The position numbers and the translations under genes are program-made. Positions 12,950-23,000 of a DNA stretch of 64,000 bases are shown in pieces; position 1 is the stretch's first letter; every line of letters starts with the position of its first letter. Source of the stretch: Agelaius tricolor (Eukaryota > Chordata > Aves > Passeriformes > Icteridae). The notes beneath the pieces are model-generated. The model was not told the origin of the DNA and searched no databases. It worked only from the letters and a program-made list of their open reading frames with translations. The stretch covers positions 53,821,381-53,885,380 of the forward strand of contig JALJCS010000001.1 in assembly GCA_023055355.1 (NCBI GenBank). Reading direction: 5' to 3'.

Positions 12950-13797
12950 CTGTGAAAACAGAGTTCACTCTTTAGGATTTTTAGATGTTTAATAAAGGAT
13001 AAAAGAAGGACAAATTTCCAGTGCTGGGGTGCTTTTGGCAAACAGCCAAAGAGCACAGAGGTAGCCTAAAATCAGGTTCTCAATATATAGTTACATTGCT
13101 GGGGTTACATGCATATTCATTACTTTATACATTAGTCAAACGTTCCTTTGAGATTTTGATGTTTCTCTTGCTTGGTTTTAACCTTTGACTTGTCTGCAGG
13201 ACATTCTGTAGATTAGGTCCATATATTTTATTTCTTCTTTTAGTTCTATCCTGTTGTTTCACACTGCCCAATAGCAAAGAATTGATAAATCCTTCCCAGA
13301 TGCTTAAGCTCTGTTTTCTGTCGCTGTCATCACTTGTGGAGGCCAGTCCGCAGATGTAAGAAACAACATAATTGCTTTACACCATTCTCTGAGTTATCTA
13401 CATAGAAGGATTTTAGTCTCCATTTTAACAGTTTGCTAAAACTTACAATATAGCATATTTATCACACTATTCATATGAACTATACAGTACAAACACAAAC
13501 TGACAGGTTATAGTATACAAAAGCAGTTAAACTGAGTATAAATTGTACTGTATCAAACTACTTGTGATGTAAAAAGCTAATCTATAAATGCGAAAGCCAG
13601 TATTATATTATCATCTATGACAGCACTGGCGACCACAGGAAATCTGAAAGCGCAACACGCTCCACACACAAATCCAAAAAAACAACGCCTCGGTTAAACT
13701 CAAAGACTCTTTACGACAACGCTACTCGCCAGAGGAGTTGCTGGTACATCTTGCCCGTCACCTCCAACTTGGGCAGAGAGGTCCCCGGGGGCTCCGG

Positions 13798-14069
13798 TCC
13801 ACTCCCTCACCTCCACCAGACACAGAGGACTGCCCCGGGATCCGCTCCCTCACCTCCGCCGCACACAGAGGCCTTCCCCGGGATCCGCTCCCTCACCTCC
13901 GCGGCACACAGAGGCTTTCCCCCAGATCCGCTCCCTCACCTCCGCGGCACACAGAGGCTTTCCCCCAGATCCGCTCCCTCGCCTCCGCGGCACACAGAGG
14001 CCTTCCCCGGGATCTGCTCCCTCACCTCCGCCGCACGCAGAATTTGCCGGGATCCGCTCCCTCACACCC
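13798..14069. repeat. 43-bp minisatellite in the shared promoter
   Basis: Seven units start with TCCGCTCCCTC-type sequence at 13798, 13841, 13884, 13927, 13970, 14013 and 14053, giving a period of exactly 43 bp five times and 40 bp once. Each unit has a CCGCGGCACACAGAGGC-type half and a TTCCCCGGGATCCG-type half. On the minus strand five units carry GGAG/GTGAGG, a good splice donor. Unit 5 has GCGAGG and unit 7 has lost the site. The array keeps two plus-strand frames open, but these are repeat artefacts. Confidence 0.95.
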
Positions 14070-14097
14070 ACCCTCCTTCCGTGCCGCTTCCCTGCCG

Positions 14098-14106
14098 GCG
14101 GAAGTG
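14098..14106 (+). promoter_or_regulatory. ETS/GABP-type site
   Basis: GCGGAAGTG matches the ETS-family consensus CCGGAAGTG apart from one flank base. Two further GGAA cores occur on the opposite strand near 14073-14090. Confidence 0.5.
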
Positions 14107-14114
14107 CCTCGTCC

Positions 14115-14124
14115 GCGCATGCGC
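14115..14124. promoter_or_regulatory. NRF1 site (perfect palindrome)
   Basis: GCGCATGCGC is the palindromic core of the NRF1 consensus. NRF1 commonly drives CpG-island promoters of mitochondrial and other housekeeping genes, which fits SERAC1 and GTF2H5. Confidence 0.6.
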
Positions 14125-14156
14125 GGACCCGCGCCGGCCCCCGGCAGCGTCCGCGG

Positions 14157-14161
14157 ATTGG
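14157..14161 (-). promoter_or_regulatory. Inverted CCAAT box (NF-Y type)
   Basis: ATTGG within CGGATTGGCC, in the GC-rich core about 25 bp before the first ATG on the SERAC1 side. Its flanks match the NF-Y preference reasonably. Confidence 0.4.
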
Positions 14162-14704
14162 CCGGGGCTGCCGGCGCTCGCGATGGCGTCACGCGGCGCG
14201 CGGGGCCCGCCGCAGGGAGCGGCGGCGCAGGCCGAAGGTGCGAGCTGCGGCCCGGGCGGGGGGCGTGGGGATGGCGGGCGGCGCGCGTGGGGATGGCGGG
14301 CGGCGCAGGGCGGGCCGGGGCTCAGGGTAACGGGTGCGCTGTTCCTCCCTGTTGGAAAGAGGCACAGAGCCACCCCCGCCTGGCTGCTTGCCCGTTTATG
14401 TGTTGCATTGCCTGAAGTTGTGTTTGCGATGGTGTTTTTGTCTTTTTTTTTTTAACACGCCCTAGCTGCGCCGTCACTGGCGGGTAGGTGGGGACCGCAG
14501 CCCGCTGCGGGACGGGGTTCGGAGCTGCCTGGGCCGGCTGTGAAACGGTGCGAAATGGCTCCTTTTGCGTTATATTTGTATGTGCCTAAGCGTGAAAAGC
14601 TCAGCGAGAGCCGGCAGTGCGCGCTCGCAGCCCCGAGAGCAATCGGCTGAGGCGGGGCGGCGATGCTGCCCCCTCCTCCGCTCTGGTGAGATCTCACCGG
14701 GGCT

Positions 14705-15207
14705 CCCCCACATCAGGAGGACACGGAGCTGCTAGAGCAAGCCTAGAGAAGGGCTACGAAGTTGCTAAGAGGGCTGGAGCACGTCCCCTGTGAAAAAAGA
14801 GCGAAGAAGTTGGGGCAGCTCAGCCTAGAGAAGAGAAGATTGCATGGAGACCCCACGGCAACCTTCCAGTGTCTGAGGGGTCCTACAGGGAGGTCAGAGA
14901 CTGATTAAGTCCTACACTTAATCAGGAACTGTGGTATAGGGCAGGGAGTAATGGGTGCAAACGAAAAGGGGAGACATTTAGATTAGATATTATGAAAGAA
15001 ATTCTTGGCTGTGTAGGTGGTGAGACACTGGAACAGATTTCTTAGGAAGGTTGTGGATGCCCCAGCCTTGGAAGTGTTCAAGGCCAGGCTGGATGAGACC
15101 ATGAGCAGCATGGTCTGGTGAGAGGTTCCCCTGCCCATGGCAGGGGTGTTGGGATTAGGTGATCTTTAAGGTCCATTCCAGACCCTTAACATTTGATAAT
15201 TTGATGC
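14705..15207 (+). mobile_element. CR1 LINE 3' fragment in SERAC1 intron 1
   Basis: Plus-oriented CR1 3' sequence. It includes the blocks GAGGGCTGGAGCACGTCCCC, CAGCTCAGCCTAGAGAAGAG, GGAAGTGTTCAAGGCCAGGC and GATCTTTAAGGTCCATTCCA, ending in a degenerate form of the terminal repeat. Heavily diverged, with no coding potential. Confidence 0.88.
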
Positions 15208-15367
15208 TTGCTCTTGGACCTGAACAGGAGCTCCTGGCAGCAGAGGAGCGGTGTTCACTTTGTCCTCCTGTGTTTGCAGTGCATGTTTTAAATTTTAACA
15301 ATTGTGGCACCTGCTGTCACTGAACCACATGTTTATTTCAGACTGTGGTTAGAGAGAAGACTAAATG

Positions 15368-15755
15368 TGAGTGTGGTGGTGTTCGCAGGGGTCCCAGGAT
15401 GAGGGAAGAGATGAGAATCTTGACTCCATGTTTCAGAAGGCTGATTTATTATTTTATTATATATATTATATTAAAAGAAAATGATACCTTAAAACTATAC
15501 TAAAAGAATAGAAGAAAGGATTTCATCAGAAGGCTAGCAATAGAAAGTAATGGAATGAAAATAAAATCTTGTGACTGCTCACAGCCTTGACACAGGTGGC
15601 TGTCATTGGTCATCAAGTAAAAACAATTTCACATGCTGGGTAAGCAATTCTCCAAATCACATTCCAAAGCAGCAAAACATGGAGAAGCTGAAGCTTCTCA
15701 GCTTCTTAACAGAAAAGATCCTAACAAAAGGTTTTTCATAAAATATGTCTGTGAT
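15368..15755 (-). mobile_element. Solo LTR of a songbird-type ERV in SERAC1 intron 1
   Basis: The blocks GCAGGGGTCCCAGGATGAGG, GAGAATCTTGACTCCATG, AAGAATAGAAGAAAGGATTT and TTTTTCATAAAATATGTCTG match an LTR that I recall as very common in passerine genomes. On the minus strand an AATAAA signal sits near the 15450-15475 end, so the LTR points against SERAC1. No internal viral genes flank it. Confidence 0.55.
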
Positions 15756-16909
15756 GTGTGAGTACTGTAATTCTGGGAGTGAAGGTGGTAAAGGAGCTGT
15801 CATGAGACAAGGAATTCAGAGGCAGGAGAGGTGTCTCTAGAGGACTGATGGTCAAAGTCTTAAAAGTGTTTCATAGTGTGTTGTACTCTGTTGAAGTGAA
15901 AGGATAAAAAATGTTGAAATGACAAGTCAAAAAGAAGTCTGCAGTGATTTTGACAATACTGGGGTAATGCTGTTGTTTTTCAAAAATCTCCCAAACACAA
16001 GCAAGAGAGGAGGGAAAAATCAAAACTTTTGGGGAAATAAGAGAAGAGGGAAGACATGTTAAAGGAAGGACACAAAAAGAGTTCCCTTGTTCAGATGTTG
16101 GACACGGATGATAAAAGTGATATAAACACTTTTCTTGGTCTGTAGAGATTACCTTAAATTCAAGGAGAATATCAGGCTTCCATATTTCAGCATCAGGTTT
16201 ACACATGTGACATTTTATCATTTTGAGTCGTGATTGTGTCAAATTGAGCTAATTTGACAAGAATTTGATTAGTATATGAGAGATACTGGTGTGTTTTTGC
16301 ATCCCTATAAACACATTAACTCAGTTAGTATAATTGCACCAATGCAGACACTAAAATTTCACTTAGAAGATAGGAGTTTCATGTTACTTCTGCACTGTAT
16401 GCAAAAAGTGTTCGTTTTAATGTAGTAGCTCTTTAAGTCTTGTTAGTCAAAATAGAACTTGCCAACACAATAAATGATGAACTTTTAAAGAGGTTGGTTA
16501 CTAAGTTGTACTAAAGCTCATGTCATACTGAGTAATGTCTTGATGGAGATAGGACCATATCTGGTATTTAGGGAAGAGTGACTAAGAAGTAGGAAAGGAA
16601 ACTTAGAAGCAGAGAAGTTAATTGGAGATACTTAGTCACTAAAATGAACAGTAACGTAATTGATAAAAAAACTGCTTTAAACTATTCTTATAATTGAAAC
16701 TCAGCCCATTATTCAGCCCATAATTTGAGAAATTTATAGAGTTTTTTAATCAGAGTGCTTTATATGGAGTGAAATGACACAAACATGGTTTATTATGACC
16801 TTTCCCATCATGACCTTTGCTGTAAAAAGTCAGGGAAAAAATGCTACAGGATTTCTGCTGTAATTCTCAAATCAATCATTACTTTTTTTCTTTCCCCCTC
16901 AATATGCAG

Positions 16910-17001
16910 AATGTCAGTGGCTGCTTACTGCGTATTTTGCTACAGAAAAATAGGAACTTCTGGTCCAACCACAAAAAAACGCCTACCCTGGTATGACATC
17001 A
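16910..17001 (+). CDS. SERAC1: SERAC1 exon 2 (start codon)
   Basis: Acceptor TATGCAG, one UTR base, ATG at 16911, residues 1-30 ([15 protein letters not shown]...), donor GTAAGT at 17002. The Cys-rich amino end agrees with mammalian SERAC1. Intron 1 before it is about 2.7 kb and contains a CR1 and an LTR. Confidence 0.95.
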
Positions 17002-20000
17002 GTAAGTAGAGTTCATTATGTATTGATCTGAAGTGTTAATAAAAAGGAATGACATGACACCATGCTTAATTAAACAATACTAAAGTTTTAAGCCCTTGAA
17101 TGCTTAGTGATTAAAAGCTTCTGTTTGTTCCTGCTCTGTGCTCTCTGCTTCTGACCTTGCTATGCATGGTGATATGTAATATGACACCAGCAGATTATGT
17201 GGGAACAGATATGAACACTAGATGAGGGTCTTTCCCTAACTAAATGTGATCTCCTTAAACTATCCTCAATTCCACTTGTATCTGATTTTTTTGTAATCTC
17301 TAGAGCCATGAAATAGTTACATTCATAAACAGTGAATAAAACTTGTTTCTATTATTTCTTTTTCCTTATTTACTTCAAGCTCTGCTTAGTCTCCGTTTTC
17401 TTTGGTGTCTTCAGCATATAATGACAAATCTTACAGTTCTGAAATTTATTTCTGAGCATTAAAGATAGGATATTTCAATTTCTCCTCTACAGGAAGCATT
17501 GCATTTTTTTTCTTTTTCAAACTTCTCTGCCAGTTATTTCTTCAACATGTAGCTGATGCCTCTTGTCTGCATGCAAAATTCTTATGGCCTCACAAAGATG
17601 GAAGCTGATAGCAGTGGTTGTGGGGCAAGTCTCCCAATTCATGCTGAGGAAAAGAAATTATTCATGATAGGTGAGATGTGTTACATTGGGTTTGCTGCTG
17701 CTGGTAATGATAAGAGTTTCTCTGGATAGAGATCCTTATATCCAGATAATCAGATGGACTTTGTAGATACAAAGTAGCTGAAATCTGGAAGGAATAATTT
17801 TATTTAAAAGGCAAATTGTTGCAAGCAGCATGTATTTATTATCTGTTTGCTTTATACATTAGATTAAATTGAATTTTTTTAAAATATATTTGCTTATGGA
17901 GACTCTGCAGGATTTCTCAAAAACATACATAGTCCTGTATGTAATAATATACACTGAAGAAATAGCTGCAACATGTAGGAAAACGTTAACTTCTTAAAAT
18001 GATTTTGAGTTCCAAATCACTGCTAGTGTTACAGGCAGAGAAAGTTCACTGTTGTTTCTGATAGCTGAGCAGTGCATGCAATTGAGAGGTAGCAATATTC
18101 AAAATAAATGGCACTGACAGGATACATGTTTTATCATCTTGCTTAGGAGAGCAGGAAATCTGCATCAAGTAATGTTTTCTCCAGTTGTAAATTTTGGCTA
18201 ATAATTTCTTGAAAGCTAGAGAGCAATAGAATTTTTTTAAAAGCTTGTTCTTAATGATTTGTATTCTTACTGTCTGATAATCAAATGGTAACTGTGCTTT
18301 TATTGAGGTGATGCACACAACTTTGTTTGACATTTGGTTTTGATTTTTTCAAGGAAAAGTTGCAAAGGTAACTGGATCACTTATACTAGGGTAAGTTGTA
18401 ACCAATGAACATATATGTAACTTGAAGATATGGTTAAAATTTTAATACGTGTATCTTTCAAAAAATGTGATAGTATTAGGGGACGTTAGACATGGTAGAA
18501 TATAGTCTTGAAGCACAATTTCTGGTAGTTATAACTAATTTCAAGTATTTTATAACCTTTTCTCTACTTTGCAAAATCAAAATAATCTACAGACTATTAT
18601 GTATTTTGTAAAATCTCTATGGTTTATGCCAGTGTGATTGCTATTTTTTTGTATTATGTTGTTTTAGTTGATATTCATATGCAGCTCTTTTTTTCTTTAA
18701 AGAGGCTTTGTGTTCATTACCTATGAAGTCCTGTCCTTAAATAAGTTACTGAAAATCGATACTCAAGCTCTACATCAAGAAAAACTGAAATCCTATATAT
18801 ACGTACGTACAGCTTCTCTAAATCCGAGTGAATATCAAGGTAAGATGCATAATTGTTTGAGTTCTAAAAACAGAATTCTAAGAGAGTAGAATGTCTCTGG
18901 AGGTCACCCTTACATAACAAGTAAAATTATATTTCCTGAAATCTGTTACCAAGAAATGTCACCAAATTTATTTTAAGCTGCTGACTGGTTTGGGGTTTTT
19001 TTTAAGATAGTTCTTTCTATACATAGTTCTCTATACATCAAATAATTATCTTTATACAATGTCTATATGTATATGTGTGTATATTTCTTTTTCCATATAT
19101 TTACGAAATGTGAGGTGAGGGAACTGTCTTTCAGACTTCCAGTAATATAAAAATACTCTTGTAGGAATTACATACAAAGCCAGAAAAGAAATCCATAAAG
19201 CAGTGAGGAGAATTCTAGAAACAGAAGCCAAAATCTTCCGGAGGCCTTTTAGTGGTAGGTATTAAAAGTAGGACTTTATCTATGGTTATTATTTTTTAAC
19301 AGTAAGAAGTAGGGCAATTAGGGAGTAAAACATTTCTTCTTACAAAGTTAACATGTTCTTTTGTCCTTGAAATAGTGGTAATATAGCTTACAATTTCTAT
19401 ATTTATATTTATTATATCAGTCTGGTTATCAGTCAGTTGTCTATTTTCTGTGTATTAGAACAATTTATTTTCTTAAAGTAAGTGAAAGTAATGGTTATAA
19501 GGATATTTGAGGGTTGTTTTTTTCCTTGTTCCAGAAGTGATTTAAAATTTAAGATACCAAGTTAATATTTGATATCATTTTTGTGTAAAAAAGGTGTTTG
19601 TGGGATGAAGTACTCTCAAAATCTCATTCTAGAAAAGTATGTATGCTTTCATCAAAATTGACAGTATTAACTGAAAGCAGCGCAGTTTTTTGGATCAGTG
19701 TTACTGCTTTTTCAAGTAATTTGAAACAAGAATTTCCATTCCTATCAGAAACTCTGCTCCTGAGGCATACTGTCTATTCTCATTTAACTCTCTGTTAAAT
19801 GATTATAGCAATGTGCATCTCCACTGTCATCTTATGAAATCAATTCTTCAAGGTCAGAGCCTCAAGAGTTTCTAATAATTTGCAGCTCCTGCTGGTAATT
19901 CTGGTTGGTAAGTGCCAGCCAGGGGTTGTGTCTGTCATGTAGATACATGAAATATCAACTTGGTGCCACTAAAATGAGACAATCTCAACATTTTAGGATT

Positions 20001-23000
20001 AGCATTTTACTGATGTCATTCTGTCCTTGTTCATTGTACTAATTTAAGGTTAAAATGTTACACTCTAAATTACTGTGAACAAGTAATACTCAAATATTTA
20101 AAAACTACATATTTCTGTACTCCACTAATAGAAATGTGGCTGGTTAAAATGCTCATTAATAATAACTTGGATTTAATTTGTTTCCTGGTCAAAGAACAAT
20201 TCAGTACCTTTGATGGAGAAGATCATGAGTGTGCCTTATGGCTTCTCTTAAAGAGAACTCAGTCAGAAGACAAAGCAATCCGACTGCAGGCTGTACAAGA
20301 CCTGGCAAGCAACAGTCACTGGCATGGTAATGTATGCTGATGTAACCTAATTTGTCCCAAAAATTCCACAGAGTCTCAGTTAGCTGTTCCAAGTCTGCTG
20401 ACAACATGAAGAAAAGCTAGTAGCTGCAAGAAGCATAAATATGCTCTGAAATTTGGTCTAAAATGTGGGGGAATTATTTACATATCAAGTAGCTGTTCTT
20501 TCCTAATGCCCTGATACAGTGAGTGTCTGCAGTGCAGGCATCTCTCAGTTTCCCCACCACAGGATTGTAACCATTGCTGTGGCATGGAGAGCAGTTCATG
20601 CTCTTTGGTTCCTTGGGTTTTCTGTTGGGATTGCTAATGCAGTCACAAGTTTTGCTAGTGTTTTTTTTTTTTTTATAAGCCTCTGTAAGAATGAGTTTAA
20701 GGTCATTGGTTAAGTTAATAAAAATTGGTTAGGAGCTGATAGGTTGTAATGACAAACCAGAGGTAGAGGGCTGGTACATGCAAGCATTGTCTGTAAGACA
20801 TTTTTTGCCCTAGTTATTAATAGTAATAAGTTCTCCCTCTTGCTCTAGCAGCAAATATCCTTGAAACCCCAAGTAAAGGGGAGGTGTATGTATGTGTATT
20901 TGTGTTTCCTCCTTTCCTCTCCACCACCAGGCTACATAAACTAGGTGACATTCCATTCTGGACTCTTGTTTTGGTGATTTAGTCAGTTGTGGATCTTTCA
21001 CTTTTCCAATGCAATTCCACACCATGGGATTTGTCTTGTTTCAAATTGCCTTTTTAAAATTCTAAATAATTTCCACAGGGAATTTACACCAGCAAACTGT
21101 GTTTGATAATGTTTCAAAGCTAGGATCTACCAAAACTGAGTTTTGTTCTGTGTAGATGAATACTCTTAGCAGGTGATTTCAGAGCACAAGATGTCCAGTA
21201 TCAGAAATTTAGTGCCTTTTGTTAACTCCCTTTCTCTGTAGTGCTCATTGTTGAAGTATTTGGACATTTCACAAACATTAATTATTCTTGCCAGCTGCCT
21301 CATGAGGGAAACAGGCTTTTTTTAACCTGATGCTTCAAAACCAAGTCAAAGAAAGTTTAGGACTGAAAGTATGTGCTGATTTTTCACAACTAGGACAAAG
21401 TGTTCAGCTCCAGTGAGTTCAGTTTGCAGGTATAAATTACCTCCACCAAAGGAAAAGTGTTGCCAATCTACAATCTTCTGACTGTGAAAAGTATCAATCT
21501 TCTGACTGAAAAGTATCTTTTAAATGGCTTGTCAGTTTTGTTCTAGAATTGTATAACAGTAACAGGAATAGAAGAAAATTTTTGTAGAAAAAAGCGTTGA
21601 TCCACTTCAAGGTTTTATTTTCTTTTCCTTCAGTTTGCCACTGAATTACCAAACTGTGCTATAAAGAGCAGTTAGTGCCCAAGTGTATTTCAGCTCAGTG
21701 TAGTGCTGGTCTAACATCTGCAGTTTTTAACTTTTGGAATTTGTGGTTAGAAAATCTACTTACAAATCTACCTTACAAAAGGTTTTTGTAAGTAGACTGC
21801 AGAGAGATGGTTCTTCTTTTCAAGTATATTTGCAAAGTAGATCACAAACTTCATTTAAAACAAAATTAAGTATTTAAGGTTAGTTTTAACTCTTAACATT
21901 CTTGTACAACAGATTATCAGTATGTCACAGTTGCTCAAACCTGTGATCAAAGGACTGCTATAGGTTTGGCTCGATCCAAAGATGTTGACCTTCGCTTTTT
22001 CCTGCCTCCACCTCCATTGCCAAAAATAAAGACTGTAAGTAAAAGGAAAGTGGGCATTAGATGATTCTTACTTGCTTACTTCTTTTTTACTACTTTTGTT
22101 GTTAACTTTGTTGAAAGTGAAGTTCTTCTAAAGTAACTGACTAGTAGTAAAATACCAAAATACAAAACTAATATATGATACACCCTTGGGGTGGGTATAT
22201 CTGCATTAGGGAGTGGCATGATGGAAAGAAATAAGGTTGGAAGTATTGATCAGTTATTATTCTTGGACTGTTATCCATATGACATATTTACAAGCAGTGA
22301 AGTCTGAGCCACTTACTAGTCTGACAGACACACTGCTTGTCTCTATCCAGTAGGCAATGTGAAGAAATCATCCTGGATTGCGTTGTTGACACTGACAGAA
22401 TCCTACACAGGAGCAGAGCATGCTCCTGGAGGCCTTTGCCTCCTCAGTAGTACTTGGTGCTCTACTGTAGGCTCACCTCTTCACTGCCAGCTTTTGGGTG
22501 CCAGCAGATCCTTATTGGATAAATTTGGCCTTGCTTTATTTTTAAGTTAAAAATTAGCTTAACACATTTTAAATGTATGTATATGTTATATATATGATGG
22601 TCTGAGGAGTCATGTCATCAGCTTCTTCAACAAACAGAGCTCACATATGAACTATAATATACAAGGTGTTTTGGAATGCTAATAGAATGAAGAGGGGCAG
22701 AAGGCCCTGTCAGAAAATACCCGTGTATCTTAACCAACAGAACTCTGAATATCAGCTTTGATTGGGTGTGATGTTCTCAGTTTTTGCTTTCTTGCCTTTG
22801 TAACATTATGTGATAGTGGATCTCTACCTGCTAGTCCTTAAAATACTAGGTTACACCAGTATATGGTTGTGGATATATTTTTACAGCAGTGTGATTGCTA
22901 GGTGATTGAAGCTAAGTGTTGCCAATCTGCTGCTCAGGAAGTTGAAGCAAATCATTGTGGCAACTTTATGCAAATAAGTCTCCATCTCTGATTTTATCAA

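Larger units (their letters stand above)
13735..14700. promoter_or_regulatory. CpG-island bidirectional promoter of GTF2H5 and SERAC1
   Basis: This is the only strongly GC- and CpG-rich segment in the window, and it separates two divergent genes. The core (about 14070-14165) has no TATA box. It contains ETS-type GGAA sites, an NRF1 palindrome and an inverted CCAAT box. SERAC1 exon 1 is noncoding and probably starts near 14165-14185. Possible donors for it are GCCGAAG/GTGCGA (exon end 14237) and CTCTG/GTGAGA (exon end 14685). GTF2H5 exon 1 would run leftward through the 43-bp repeat. Exact start sites cannot be read from the sequence. Confidence 0.85.

Noticed and set aside
13738..14455. Two overlapping plus-strand open frames of 225 and 234 codons
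   Set aside because: They arise because a 43-bp GC-rich repeat without stops is read through several frames, then run into promoter sequence; no family signature and no splice support.
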